Numbered from the stretch's first letter, positions 1 to 13,119 are shown. The stretch: 64,000 nucleotides of DNA from Trichoderma breve (GCF_028502605.1 NC_079236.1:1488001-1552000), one strand, 5' to 3'. Program-made: numbers and translations. Notes: generated from the letters alone by a model not told the origin.

Positions 1-57
1 TCTTTGGATGATATCGACCAAGCCACATTACTGGAGGTTTTAACTATCTTGGCATGA
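1..57 (+). CDS. Possible C-terminal end of a gene cut by the window edge
   Basis: Frame 1 is open from the first base to a TGA at 55-57 and gives 18 residues ending in LLEVLTILA. The mix of acidic and aliphatic residues is protein-like, and the other two forward frames stop within about 40 bases. The stretch is too short to assign to a family. It may be the tail of a forward-strand gene lying mostly to the left, or chance. Confidence 0.2.
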   Translation, partial: SLDDIDQATLLEVLTILA

Positions 58-1546
58 ATTTGTAACGATTTATGAAATCTTGATATATATCACTTGAGCT
101 TTTCTCTTCACCTTTTGGGTGTCATTGTTATCTACCTATCGTGAACACACCACCGCACTGTGATTAGTACAGAGGTAGGCGCCGTTATCCCACTGATGTA
201 ACATCTCCGGGCCCTTTACCAGCTCCGGATCCGAAAGCAACGGCCGATAAATCTGCAAAGTCTCGGGTATGTACTCCGTATTTGCTAAGTGATCACACTT
301 GGTAGGGTCCGCTGAACTTGTTACGCGAATCAACCCTTTGCGAGAATGAAAAGATCCACGTCGTAGCACTAGGAATTAATACAGCCGATGCGGCATTCCC
401 CTCCGCATCGGCCTTAACACGACATGACCCCTCCGAGCATCTTGATTCACCAGTCGATCGTCTCCCAGTGCGGTGTCCGCGGGCTCGGGCCCTGGATGGA
501 CATATAAATGGATGTCTCAAGAGCGCATAATGGGGTAACATAATTTGCGGCCATAAAGGCGGGGCAGCCGAGGCTGCAGACCTTGTGCCGAAACTGGCAG
601 CTTTTCAAAGATGAAATCGAATGTAATTCCGCCCCAGTCATTGGATGGCCAATTTGCATGTGAAGCTGCCAGAGCTTGTCCAACGTGGCCTAGCCAAGGG
701 CTGTCTGAATCCTATGGCGCTTTTTAACTTCGCCAGCTCACTCAGGCTCGTCGCGAGCATGTAGGGAGAGCTGAAACCCGGCCAAAGCCCATCGACTTAA
801 GCTTCATTTCCTTGCATTGAAACGGGCGCAAATGTTAATCTAAAACACACGAAAGCATCAGAAAGATAGTGAAAAGGGTAGTAAGAAACGAGAAAAGCGC
901 AACATGTCATATTCGTCTTACTCTTGCCAAGTCCGCCAAGTTCCATGATAGTGAATCGTATGGTGCACCCCACGCTTCGTTCTCGTTTACTCCGTACGCG
1001 TAGTGCATTTTTTCCCCTTTTCCTTGTTTCTCTTTTTTTTTTTTTTGGATTGTAACGTAATACCAAAAAAAAAAAAAAAAAAGCAATGAGCATTTAATCA
1101 ATGTGACATTGCACGGTGCTCCCTGCTGGGGTCGGGCATTTGTGTTTGGGTGGTAGTTGGTTGTCTAACTCTCACAACCTAGCCTTGCTTAGTGGCGGGG
1201 AGAAAGCCGCCATTTGCTGTAATTGGCTCTTTTAATAGACATCTGACGTATCGAACCGAACCGTTCTTGGTCAATCTCTCATACCTTATGCGGAGGTTTA
1301 TGTGAACAGGTGACGAAAGGAGAAGCTATGGATTTAAAAGCGGAGGATAAGCGCAATGCTCATGCTCGTATATAGGTGTTCACACTCGTATATATTGCTG
1401 GGCCCTCCCTGGCCTCTCGGTTCATATGCGAAAACCCATCCGCATGTCGTGAGAACGGCTGTAGATGCCAACTCGTGTGCGATTACTAGACAGGCTCATT
1501 TTTAGTCAGCAGTTGTACAAGCTCGCGACAGAGCAAAAACACTGCC
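58..1546. other. Intergenic region upstream of the P450 gene
   Basis: No convincing gene. A minus-strand frame over 136-369 is open and locally protein-like (it includes IPETLQIYRPLLSDPELV), but it has no ATG and no obvious partner exon, so it could be a degraded gene end. A T-run/A-run inverted repeat lies at 1033-1078. The sequence CTCGTATATA occurs twice 20 bp apart (1365-1374 and 1385-1394), about 150-180 bp before the P450 start, and could supply TATA elements. Confidence 0.5.
1033..1078. repeat. Perfect T14-GG / CC-A14 inverted repeat (hairpin)
   Basis: Fourteen T then GG at 1033-1048 are followed by a 14-base loop, then CC and a run of 18 A starting at 1063. The arms pair perfectly for 16 bp. 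The loop is AT-rich and nearly palindromic around AACGTA. No gene end lies close by. Confidence 0.7.
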
Positions 1547-3314
1547 ATGTCACTCATCGCGAGTGAGATCGCGGCCTTTGTGGGTGCTGCCCTCGCTGGC
1601 ACTTACATCGCCTGGTCGGTCCTTGAGCGCATCGTCCTGGTCGCCGCGAATGAGCACCTCACGCCTTTTGCCTCCTACGCTTCCCTTGGCGTCGCCATTG
1701 TCTTGGTTCCAGTCTTCGCTCTTCTCCGCAGGAATCACCACTACCTTCGGGGTACGCGCGTCAATGGATGCAAGCTGGCCAGTGTGTATCCTCATCGGGA
1801 TCCGATCTTAGGCTTGGACGTTCTCCGCATTTCGGTCAAAGCGCTCAAGGAGTATAAACTGCTGGAGCTATGGGATAAGCTTCTCAACACTTATAACGGA
1901 ACGTATTGGTTCAGCTCCACGGGTAAGTGGATGCTTATTACGTCGGAGCCAGAGAACTTCAAAACCTTGCTATCGACGAGATTCGAGGACTGGCCGATGA
2001 AATCGCTGCGACAACAAGTGAGCATCTTAACACTTGGCCCCTATTCCATATTCGCCGTCAACGGACCCGAATGGCAGCATACACGCGCCATGATTCGCCC
2101 GAGCTTCGTGCGGAATCAGATTGCCGATCTAGAGTGCACCGATAGACATGTTGAGAACTTCTTGGCAAGACTTCCACGGGATGGATGCAAGTTTGATATA
2201 GACAAGCTGCTATACCATTTCACCATGGATGTATCAACTGATTTCATGTAAGCAAGAAGCACATCATCGCAGTGAAGCAATACTGACTGCTTGCAAGGTT
2301 CGGATACTCAACCTCTATTTTGACGTCCCCCACAAAAGAGTCTCTGGAATTCATGACGGCCTTTGATTACCTCCTCACTACTTCAACGAACCGCGCCCGT
2401 TTGGGATGGTTGGCGTTATTGAAGCCAGATAAGAAGTTCGATGAATATGTCAAGATCACCCAGCAGTTTGTCGACCACCACGTATCCCAGGCGCTCGCCC
2501 AAGAGAAGATGGAGAGGCCCTACATCTTCATGAACGAAATCATCAAATCGGGAGCTTCTCACCGTGAGGTGCGAGATCAACTGCTTTCACTGATTCTGGG
2601 CGGCCGCGACACGAGTGCTAGTACCATGTCCTCACTCTTCTGGGTCCTGGCTCGACGACCAGATGTGCTGAAGAAGCTGAGAGAGGAAATTGCCGAGCTG
2701 GAAGGCCGCAAGCCCACTTGGGAAGAGTTGAAGAACCTCAAGTATCTGAACATGGTGCTGAAAGAAAGTTAGTATCCCCTTTCCCCTATTTAAGCTTGAT
2801 GTGAGAGACTTACGCAACCCTTTGCAGCTTTACGGTTGTATGCTGCTGTAGCAAGCAACATGCGCACTGCTGAAAGGGATACAGTCCTGCCAAAGGGCGG
2901 TGGCCCTGATGGCCAGAGCCCTCTCTTCGTTCCTAAAGGCACCGACTGTCGGTTCACAACCTACAGCTTGCATCGTAGAAAAGATTATTGGGGTGATGAC
3001 GCTGACGAATTTCGGCCCGAGAGATGGGAAACGCATCGGCCGGGGTAAGCACTTCTTTCGATGGAGCTGACACTAGTGACTGCAAATAATAATACTGACA
3101 TCATCTTAGGTGGGAATATATTCCGTTCAGCGGTGGCCCTCGAATCTGTATTGGCCAGCAGTTTGCTCTGACCCAGATGCTGTACTTGATCACACGGGTG
3201 CTCCAGACATTTGGCGACGTCCAGCCTGGAGATGATAAGCCAATGCTACATCAAGTCGGCTCAACTATATCGATGGTTAACGGATGTTGGATTCACTTGA
3301 CTCCTGTAGAGTAG
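1547..3314 (+). CDS. Cytochrome P450, CYP52-like fatty acid/alkane hydroxylase
   Basis: Four exons (1547-2247, 2298-2767, 2828-3044, 3110-3314) join in frame to give 530 residues. The start is an ATG followed by one or two hydrophobic N-terminal segments (about residues 5-65), as in ER-anchored microsomal P450s. All P450 hallmarks are present: I-helix GGRDTS (D338, T339), K-helix E390-T-L-R393, the PERW motif, and the heme loop FSGGPRICIGQQFA with ligand Cys476. The heme loop and the GPYSIF/RPSF region resemble CYP52 enzymes, which hydroxylate the terminal carbon of alkanes and fatty acids using electrons from NADPH-P450 reductase. Substrate is inferred from family resemblance only; CYP539, CYP584 or CYP655 membership is also possible. 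Intron 1 ends in AAG instead of the usual CAG or TAG. No reductase or biosynthetic cluster genes lie beside it. Confidence 0.92.
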
Positions 3315-3917
3315 AGAGCTGTTCAAATATGTACCGATTGTTTAATAGCATTGATGTCTCATCTACTTACAAAAGTAGTTGCGCTTGATGAGCTCGTTCA
3401 TGCCGTTCAAGTGATTGATCATGTGTGCGAAATATGATTGCAAAGAAAAGCAAGAAAATATCCGATATCCAAGATTTCAAGCAGTACTTTTCATTATATT
3501 TGGTTGTGTGTCGTGCAAGGTGGCCTGCGTTGGTGAGGTATAAGTCACTTGAGGCCTAGAGTGGCAGCAACGGAGAAAACAAAAGCTGGATGTTTAGTCA
3601 GTTTTGAAGAACAATCAGCGTCAACGTCGGTCATTAAAAAATCACATCAAATAAAACTCATAGAGAGGCATTTAAATTCACCTCGGAAGATGTATCTAGA
3701 AACTAACATGAATGAGGGAAGAAACGAGCCTCTTGCAGCTCTTTCAGCTCCTTCCGTGCAGCACCTGCAGATACCTGACAGGCCATCACGTGACCACGCA
3801 TTTCACTCCCCCAAAAGCTCCAGAAACGGCGATGAGCTCTGGCGGGCCGTCACAAAGCTCAAACCTCCCTGTTGAAACGTCTCAACACACCAAAGATCTG
3901 CCATTTCAGCATCAAAA
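3315..3917. other. Intergenic: P450 3' region and SR-protein promoter
   Basis: No gene seen. The region holds the P450 3' UTR and the promoter of the next gene on the same strand. Short forward frames here lack domain-like content and have no splice partners. Confidence 0.5.
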
Positions 3918-5011
3918 ATGGCGTCACGATCTCCATCCCGAAGCCGTCGTCGGGCTTCATCGCGCACGCCTCCACGATCCAATTCCAACGGCTCGCGCTC
4001 GCCGCCTCCAACCCATCGCCGTCGTCGCCATGATTCGCGCTCTCCGTCGCGTTCTCGATCCAGGTCGCGATCAATCACTCCGCCTCGTCGCAATGGCCGA
4101 AACAGGAGCGGAAGTCGTGACAGAAGCCGTGAGCGTGGTAGAGATAGCCGCTCACCCAGCGAAGGTCCTCCCAAGAGAGCCACCAAGGTTGGTGTTTCCG
4201 CAGCTAATGGCCTTTTTCAGAGGTCACTGGTAGGGCAGCTTGGCTAACCAGCTACAAACTAGATTGTGGTGGAGAGGTTGTCAAAGAATGTCAACGAAGA
4301 GCATCTCTACGAAATCTTTGGCCAATTTGGTCACATCAAGGACCTTGATCTGCCAATGAACAGAACCTGTCAGTTGCTCCCCACCCACGCAGTTCAGTAG
4401 AACGAGTTCAATAGTTGACATGTGATGGTCGCATTATAGCTGGTACCAACCGAAGCACCGCGTATATCTTGTACGAACACCAAGCCGATGCAGAAGTTGC
4501 AATCTCATACATGCACGAGGCGCAAATCGACGGCGCCATCATCAACGTTTCCATCGTACTGCCACGCAGGAAGTCACCCGGTCCTCCCCTTGCCCGCCGA
4601 GGTGCCAACATCGACCCTCGAGTTCCTTTCCAAAGCTCTCGTGGGGGTGGTCCGCCTTCTGGCCCTCTAGGTGGCGGTGGAGGCGGTGGACGTCGCCGCT
4701 TCTCGCCTTCAAGCAGATATGGCCCTCGATCCGATGTCTACCGACCAAACTCCCTGTCGCCAGCTCGATCCCCCGGAGGTGTTCCCTCTTCTCGGGGAGG
4801 TGGTGGCGGCGGTAGTCGATACCGTAGTCGATCCAACGGCTCATACTCATCCCGATCGAGATCGAGATCACCAGCGCCCAGACGAAGGGGCGGCGGAGGA
4901 GGCAATGGAGCCAGTCGATATGACGATCGCGATACCCGACGACGAAGTCGTAGCCGCAGCTTCGACAGCGACCGAAGCGCTTCGCGGAACAGAGGTCGTA
5001 ATTACAGGTGA
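3918..5011 (+). CDS. SR-rich RNA-binding protein with one RRM (RNPS1-like)
   Basis: Three exons (3918-4187, 4263-4368, 4440-5011) give 315 residues. Residues 1-88 are dominated by RS dipeptides. One RRM follows (about 91-165), with an IVVERLSKNV RNP2-like strand, HLYEIFGQFG, and an AYILYEHQADAE RNP1-like region. The tail is rich in Gly and in Arg-Ser, with poly-Gly runs and more RS dipeptides. The RS-RRM-RS/RGG order matches RNPS1-type proteins, which associate with the spliceosome and the exon junction complex. A role in pre-mRNA splicing in the nucleus is inferred from family knowledge. Retention of intron 1 would truncate the protein at 4247, before the RRM. The RRM itself is split by an intron. 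Confidence 0.88.
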
Positions 5012-6015
5012 TGAGAGAAAGGTCATCTCTCCGGTGGCGTAAAGGCTTAGGCTTGGGAATAAATTGATTTGCTTTAAAGCAGCGGCGTTGGGAGCTCGGA
5101 AAGGCATATGGGAAGCCTCAGCAATGGGCAACAAACTTCGGGGAACCGTGGATTCTATTTGTAGGGATTGTATAAGGTGCAGATATCATGATGGCCGATG
5201 AGCCTTGTTAATGGATTGAGAATGTAGAGAGCCGCCTCGAGATAGGCGAGGTATTACAACATGATGCAAGGATTCTATACCATGTTTATTGATGAAATAC
5301 CGTGATATGCGATCGTATGGAGGCCTTACCCTGCACACTTTCTTTAAGCTGATATTGATGGAGGATGCTGCGATGTGTTTAATGAAATATGCTATATAGT
5401 GTAGATAGAGAGTCATGTTGGCAACGATGGGTTTAATTTGGAACTGGTATAAGATTGGTACATGTCATGTTCATATCGACATCGTTATTTTGAGATATTC
5501 AGATCGCACAAAAGACGATTAAAATTAATCCTATTTAATCACCATCACCATAGCACCAACTTAAATAGCATATCTGAAATATAGTAGATGCAGTGGGCAA
5601 ACTCTAGGTTATCTGTAAGAAAACACACAAATCTTAGCGTTATCAGGAATATTCTCAGACCGAGACTCTTATATGTCTACAAGAGGCCTATCACATTAAT
5701 ACAGGCATCCATATATCTAATCCAATGGATAACAATAAAACATCATTCACGCCAAAACAACTACTCATTTCATGATTCAAACATCATCATATTGCAAATA
5801 CTAGCTTTGGCTAGGTAACAAACATGCCCCCTTTCTATTATGATAACCTTGAAGTCCGAAAAAACAATCCATCATTCATTACGTCCAAATCCATCTCATT
5901 ACTGCTTATACCAGTGAAGGTTCATGACTCTGCTTTTGAAATCTTCCTCACTATCAAAATGAAGAGAAGATATATGCATCTATATGTGAAAAAGAAAAAA
6001 TTCATCCTCGAGCTT
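5012..6015. other. Intergenic region between convergent SR-protein and fasciclin genes
   Basis: AT-rich and without a gene. It should hold the two 3' UTRs, since the flanking genes converge. A canonical AATAAA lies at 5057-5062, about 45 bp after the SR-protein stop. Confidence 0.5.
5057..5062 (+). terminator. Possible polyadenylation signal of the SR-protein gene
   Basis: AATAAA lies 45 bp downstream of the SR-protein stop codon. Fungal poly(A) signals are loose, so this is only suggestive. Confidence 0.35.
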
Positions 6016-7416
6016 TTACAACATCATTCCTGCGCCGAGCAGACCCAGCGCTGCTCCCGCAGCACGAATGTTTGCCGTGGCCATGGCTCCTGCGGCTGCC
6101 TTGCTCTTGGTCGTGAATATGCTAGTAGACGTGCTTGTCTCGGCTGCTTCCGTGGTGGTATCAGCCGCCGTCGTCGTAACGGGGCAGCTCACAGTGCAAG
6201 GCAAATCCGAGGTGAAGGGATTGCGAGCCGTGCTGACGGGGAACACGGGCGCCTGTGTAACAGCGGTGGGATTGGGAATGGCGGCATCGGCATCTGGGTT
6301 CAGGACATTGGAGATGAGATGCATGATGCCGTTGGCGAGGAGAATGTCAGGCTGAACAATCTGCGCTGAGTTGACATATTTGTTATTGCCAGACTGGCGA
6401 ATGACGAGAGACTCGGGAGCTGTGCCAGCGGCATTCTTGGCGAGTGTCTCGAGACGTGTGTTGTTGGTGAGGGATGACGAGACGAGAACTTGGTTAGGCA
6501 CGATGTGGTATCCCATGACGCGTGCAAGAGCCTTGGCATCGAGGTGCTTGAGAGAACCGCCGACAGAAGCAAAGGCACTGTCCACAGGAGCAAAGACGGT
6601 GATGTTTTGCTCGTCAGAGACCTTGGGCATTAGTTTGGAGGCGTAGAGGCTGCCCAGGAAGTTGGGCACGTTGAATGCCTCGGTCGTGTTCTCGATGCGT
6701 GACGGAGGAATCAACAAGTTGTCAACCACCTGGACAAGGCCGCCCTGGAAGCCAATGTCGCCTTCTTGGAGAGTGCAACGAGTGCCCATGCTGGTGGTGA
6801 AGACAACAGTGTCGCCAGGCTGCTTGGCGATGAGGACATTTTGACCAAACGTCACGTTTGTGTATTTAGGGCTCTTGAGAAGCGTGGTCCGGACATAGGT
6901 TGGGCCCGTGTCAAGACCAGCTGTTGCAACCGTTCCTATGAGGATATGGTATTGCAGGAGTGGCACGGTGGTGGCCTTGTTATTTGGATCCCATACGCCA
7001 TTGAGAGCGGTATAGGGAATGTTTTTGAAGGCTTCATTGGAAGGTGCAACGATCTGGTAGATGAGATGTTAGTAAGAAAGGTATACAGAATTGACATTAG
7101 GTCCAATTCATGGTATCATGAGAGTGGTTAAAGAGTGGTGAGAGAATGAACAAAAAAAATACACGTACGGTTACGCCTGCATAGCTGGGAAGCTGAAGAA
7201 GAACATCTGGATATTTCTGCAAAAGCGTATTAGCACAGACCAATGGGCTAACTACTTGTAAGATAAGATATATGAATCTATTATCCATACCTGAATGAGC
7301 GAATAGAATGTAGATAGATCTTTGTTACCAGCGAGCACCGTTCCCAGATCTCTGGGATCTGCTGACACGCCAGAGACGAGTAGCGTCGCCAACGCTAGTA
7401 GACTCTTTGAGAACAT
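6016..7416 (-). CDS. GPI-anchored fasciclin (FAS1) domain protein
   Basis: Three exons on the minus strand (7291-7416, 7169-7216, 6016-7053) give 403 residues. The N-terminus (MFSKSLLALATLLVSGVSA) is a clear signal peptide ending near residue 19. Two FAS1-type regions follow, roughly residues 24-165 and 180-310. The second carries the typical ITVFAPVDSAFA box and a YHIVPNQVL segment. A Ser/Thr/Ala-rich linker and a hydrophobic C-terminus (ALGLLGAGMML) look like a GPI-attachment signal. The protein is predicted to be at the cell surface or in the wall, where FAS1 proteins act in adhesion; this role is inferred. Several NNT/NIT-type N-glycosylation sequons are visible. The first exon and the short 48-bp second exon are supported by in-frame GTATGG and GTACGT donors. 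Confidence 0.9.
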
Positions 7417-10400
7417 TGCCACGAGTTGAAGCTTGTGAAAATGAGAAGTGTGTGCGGTGACTAGCAGAGCTTCCAGAGAAAAGAAGCTACGGCAGTATAT
7501 AGCAACAGCTGTCGGTTCTCAACAGACTCAGGAGCAAGCAGTGATTGAAGACAATGGGGCCTGGCTCTTCTGCCACAAAATCCAGACGGTGAGAGCGAAG
7601 GGTTTGTCTTCAAGGGGTATGAATAGCCTAACAATAGTGTGTAAGCTAAGAATCGAGCTGAAATGCAGGCTGTCGACAACACTTACAACAAACGGTATTA
7701 TACTCGTCCTAGAAGAGCGATGGGGGAAATAGGCGAAGGCTGGACTCGTATGGATAGCAGCACAAGCATGCAAAAGAAAATCTTGCTAGCCTGTAATAAC
7801 GTCAGGTAGCAACAGCATGGGACAAAAGATACGGAGCTGAAAAAGATGTCGGTATGATTCCTTGACGCTGCTGTGCGCTGGCAGAAAAGATGCAAGGAGG
7901 CGAGAAGAGAGAGATATCGGGCAGTTGGCTAGACTACATGTACCTAATTACTGCTTTGCCATTGGAGCTTGGCTCTGTTTTACTGTAGCACCGTGTATAT
8001 TGCAATGGCTGGAAAACTTACGAGGTTCCTGGATGATCGGCATTGCGGCTTCTCACTTGGCCCAACATCGGACGCAGAGGCTAGCCCGCAGCTAATCGTC
8101 CAGCGGCTGGGATGAGCCTTGATTGGCTTGAAAGCCTCTTTTTCTCCCTGCGTGATGTACGAGTACGATACGTGTACTTGGTTATCAATGACCTGGCCCA
8201 AATGCTACCTGGCCAGCTGAAGCTGTGAGCCGACATTGCAGCAAGTCCAGGGGTTGAATGTGTTAGTTGCAGCAGCTTCAATGTACAATCCATGCATCAT
8301 CGCCGTATTGGAAATACCACTCCGTACCCGTAGGAAAAAGAAAAAAACGCACATCAAGACAACGGCGAGTAAACGATGCCAAAAGCAAATGCGGCTGCAT
8401 CTAGTGACGCATCCCGACAGTAGTTTGGGTGTGCTGGCATGGAGCCCTTGCAAATGCAAAGCCGAGAGGATACGATACGAATGAAAAAGGCTGCCAAAAC
8501 AAAACAAAGCGAATCAATGCTGCCAACATGGAATCCTGCTGTGTCCCAATCCATGGCCGTGGTGCCACCCAATCGCTGCAGCGAATGCAACAACACAACC
8601 CCCCGGTCCTGCGTCCATACGAGCCCTGATGCATCACAAGCGCGACCGCAAAAAGCGGAACTCATTGGAACTCAAGTTCGAGTAGCGCCACGCTACGGTC
8701 GCAACACCGGCAGCCTGAGAGCTGATAGGAACAAAAGAAACGACGATGGCGATGGCCAACCAAGCGCCATCCCTGTAGGGCCTCATCGGGAAGCTACCCG
8801 ATCTTGTCCGAGTCATGCTCCGTCCGTCTCGCCGTAGTATTATGGAGATTCTCGGGTTGTGGGAACGGAAACGAGAAGGCTATGGATAAGATCCGTGCTG
8901 ATCCACCGCCGTTGTAAGCGTGCGGCCTGTTGTGGTTTCAACTCGGAGCTCTTATCTGGCAAACCGAATAGGCTTTCATTTACTTGTACTACTTGTGATA
9001 TCTCCTGCAGTCATGGCGTATTGTACTCGAGGAAAGGCGGCATGTCTCTCTACATTATCAAGAGAGGTTGGATTGGGTTGCAGGGTTCCCTCTGGTCAGC
9101 ACATTATACTCGAATTGGAACCTTTGAAATGATACGACACGATTCCAACGGCCCCATCCACTAGGTACTGTAGGGCGGCACTGCTGCTTTCACCATGTAC
9201 GAGTATACGCCACAGCCTCTGGTAGGCAGGCCTAGTTGACCAGGTGGACATTAGCTGGTAGTACGAAAGGCGTCAAAATTGACTCTCTGATGGCATGGTT
9301 GGTGACAGTTAGACCAAGTTGTTTCGTTGGTTCCATTGGGTAGATTAGTAGAGTACCAAGGTAACGCAGGGTTTTGTACCAGCACCTATGTGACATGCTC
9401 GTACATGTCGTACTCCTAAGCGGTCGCCAAATTGAAATAGTTGGTGTTGCGCAACCAATAAGTCGTCAATGGAATGACACCGGCAGTTGGTTTCCCTCTA
9501 AGTGCACCGTGATGTCTCTCAGGGCTGAACAGCGGCCAAAGCAAGGGCCGATGCGTGGTCTTTGCGTTCCGTACCCAACTCAACCTTCAGCATCTCTTTC
9601 TCAGCCGTGTCTCGTCTTTCGGCTTGCCATCCGAAGAACATACTCCCATTGCTCGGTAGTAGTATCGCAGCATCCCACCTGTCATCTATACGAGATGCGA
9701 GGGAGTGGTTGCTTGACTGAGACATGCAGCAAACAAAGGCGTCGCGGACGCTAATTGCCGATAAAAATAGAGTGAGCCTCATCCATTGGTTGTCGAATTT
9801 TTGCTTGGTGGTGGGGGCCATCAAGGCCATCTGTGTGAATTGCCGATCTCAGCTCTTTTCGCTCGCTCTCCAACTTCTGACCTTTTCCTCCGCGGCTGGG
9901 ATACGAGTATCATGCCGTCAATTGAACCAGTTTTTCCTGCGGCCGCAGGATAGTACCGATTCCTCCAAATCCAAGAGATTGACGATGCCCGGGAGCCATT
10001 TAGGCGAGCAGAATGAGACCAGCAGTTGAACCCAAAACCCCCACAAAGCGGAGTCAACCTGCGCTCTTAGCCCTGAAACTCAGCTGCCGCTATTTCTCTC
10101 AGACGCGGGACAACTTTTTTTTTGTCTGTCAGAGTCCTTGGCCATCTACGAGTACTCCGTACAGAGTTGCCTGTTGAGGAGATCCAGTTGAGTGCTGTAC
10201 GAGTACCTCGCAGTGTATCGTGGAGCCAGAGCTTGGCTTGCCATCTCGCCAAGCCGGAGCTCATTGCCGCGATTTTGTAAACGATCGAGATTCGCTCTAG
10301 ATACTGGAAGTCAGTGTTGAATCAGACTACTCTTGAGCGTACAAGACCAGCTTGTGGTTGACTGTAAGGATCGGAGTCGGAGTCGGCGAAAGCTAGCTGT

Positions 10401-13119
10401 GCTCAGCTCAGCTTAGGAATTCCACCTCGTTGCCCGGCCTCCAACTCAGTTCCGCCAAGCACTTGCTGTCCTTCGCCATGGTATTGCGTCGACCGAGACT
10501 GTGAGACATAGTTTTGGATCAATCAGCTTGGTGGAGCAGCTAGCCGCGGACAGCGTCTAGTCGATTTGCCAATTCCTCTTGTTTTCTTCTTTGTATCGGC
10601 GCTTGAGCGGCACTGAACAGCCCGCGCTGACCAGACAATGGTTTGTAGAGCCCCCTCGGTGGGGATATATATGGGATTGATGTTTTATGTGTCGGGTAAG
10701 TTCATCAGCAGGATCTGCATGACGTATTTGAGGGCAGAGACGAGAGCTATAAGTGTTTTCCCCCTTGCATCTTCATCCAGAGTGGACACGGCTTCGGGAT
10801 GAAGGATCTGGTCAGCTTTGCTGCAAACGGTGATTCTAGTCAGGGCAATCAATTTGAGTTGTGTCCCGAGTTATCTTCTGACCAGGAACCAGAAGTTTTT
10901 TCTGTTGCATGTAACATTCGAACCCGACATCCCCGAGCCCGTTGGCTGGATATCCAGGCCACCTGCTCCAAAGTAGCTTCATGCTACCTCAACTACATAT
11001 GCATAGACGGAACTTTGTCATGGTTCCTTTGCGTTGGCATCAATTTACCCGGCAAGGTCTCCCACGTCCTGGAGCAAGCTAGCCGTTGTCGAGTGGCAGG
11101 AAGAACAAAAAAGGACCGACAAAGTTCTCAGGCTTCTCTCGGTGCCCTATTTTTCCTGGTCCGGCCTCTTGGCAGCATTAACGTGTGGTGGCCAGCGGCG
11201 AAACGTCGCCATTACGAGGTTGCCAGCATCTCTAGCGACTTTGATCTGTAGCTACCAGATAGCGCTGCTTGACGTGCCCTGGCTAGTGCGGATGCGGGAG
11301 GCGTAAAAGTAAAAAAACAACCTTGGAATCACGATGCACTTTTGGCTGTGTGTCTGCGAGGGCGTGGTTGTATCCAAGGCGGTGAGAGCGGCCATGAGCA
11401 GGGGATCTTCAGGCACGGCTCGGGGAGGGCACAAGTGGCGCAAGAGGCGCAGCGCTGAGCAAGCCACAGCGGCAGCTAATCGCGGCCGTGTGTTGCTGCT
11501 TTTACGAGTTTACAGCTTGTCGTCCACTAGAGCCCGCCTTCCGGCCTGTGCCGCTGAAGCCACCCACTGTCAAAGTGCCAGGGGCCGCTGGAGTGTCGTG
11601 CGGAGTCCGCGCCAGGTCCGATTTTTAGCGCTCAAAGGCACCGGCTACAGGCACCGACCTGACATTCTAGCGCCCTTCCGCTCTCTGTAACAGCGATACG
11701 GGAGGGCGCCGGGGAGCGCCGATACGAAAAGTTTGTTTCGAAGGAGCTCGAGGCATTGTTGGCAAAGATGGGTGGCCCGGCTCAGCGGCAATGGATCAAC
11801 TCTGTGGTGCTTCCATGCTGCGTGCGACCACAGAGAAGCTCTCTTGTTGTATCGGCGGTGGGTACGGCGGACACAATAGATGCGGCTGATCGATAGTCGC
11901 AAGCAGGTATCAGTCACAACGAGGCAGACGAGCCTTGGCGCTGCAAACAAGAGATTGACGGGACGCAGCGCGAAATGGCCATGTGTGTCACGACAGACTG
12001 AAGATGGACTGTAAGACCGGTATGTGTATGGAGCATTACGACAAGGTCGGGTATGTGAGTTGTAGGGCGCTTGTCTTGTCTTGCCAGAAGGGTAGCAGCG
12101 GGCGGTGCTGCAACATTGGCCTCATGTTTCCAGTGGTCACGATGGTGTTGAGAGCGTCCCCATGGCAATCTCAACATGGAACACAACAATAGGACTCCTG
12201 AACCTTAACTCCCTCCATCTTGTCGTGTATGTCGCGGCCGTTTTTCGTGGGATTACTATCGCTATGCGGCCGCGGAGATAATAGCAAAAAGCAAGGTAAG
12301 ATCTAAGCATACCGGACACTGTTAGCCTCGCCTTAATCTATGCCTCTTGCTCTTGCTCCTCCCACGTTCTCACCAGTAGCGCTGCGTGATAGGACCGAGC
12401 TTAAGCTGTTCGAGGGTGTGGAGATTGGCCAGCAAAGAGTCAAAGAGACGAGATGCAAGGATCAGCTTAGCAAGGGACAGCACCTTGGCACTGGACATGG
12501 TGCTGCACACGCCCTCGACCACCTGCAAGTCTCGATATTCCAGGCCCTGCACGCCAGAGCTCGAGTTGCCGCGACTCCGCTGGGAGGGCCGGGGGGGCAG
12601 CATAATTGATTATCGCGCTGAGTGAGGAAGAAGAAAAAACTTGAAAGTCTCAACGTTCCATGATGCGAGTACATGTGCCCTCGATCTAAACCGTATGCAC
12701 GTGTACATGTACCTCTGCGCTGAGGTACGGCCTGAGGTCACACCAGTATAGTGACTCGGTCAGCATCCATTCCAATTGACGGAAGACAACAGCTTCATCC
12801 GCCCAGCTGAGAGTCTATTGTTTCGGACTCTTTCTTCCTCACAACGGCCACTGCAGTCCCTCTTTTTGTCCCTCGCTCCCAGTTTCTCACACAAAGCCTC
12901 TTCTGTTTGTCGGCATATCAAAGCCGGCCCCCCATCAGCTCGTGCTCTCTTTAGGTCCCATACGTCACCGCGGGCCTCTTTCTTTTCCTCTGCGTGTCTC
13001 ATAAGACGCTGCACTACAACACCTTGGCCAAGGCTTCCATTCTTTTTGATTCAACCTTGAGCCATCTGTTGCAACACCAGCCCCGAATTCCTAGATTGAA
13101 TACATATCTGCATTTCCCA
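7417..13119. other. 5.7-kb gene-free region between fasciclin and GH16 genes
   Basis: No ORF here combines an ATG, domain-like composition and plausible splicing; the longest are 118-150 codons with low-complexity or random-looking translations. The flanking genes diverge, so both promoters lie here. Five copies of TACGAGTA occur at 8158, 9198, 9902, 10147 and 10198. A non-coding RNA or a fast-evolving small gene cannot be excluded. Confidence 0.5.
7496..7501 (-). promoter_or_regulatory. Possible TATA box of the fasciclin gene
   Basis: TATATA lies about 80 bp upstream of the fasciclin start codon, a usual position for a TATA element in an AT-moderate promoter. There is no transcript evidence. 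Confidence 0.3.

Noticed and set aside
3918..4247. Unspliced single-exon reading of the SR protein
   Set aside because: It stops before the RRM; splicing at 4187/4263 and 4368/4440 gives a full RRM and an RS/RG tail.
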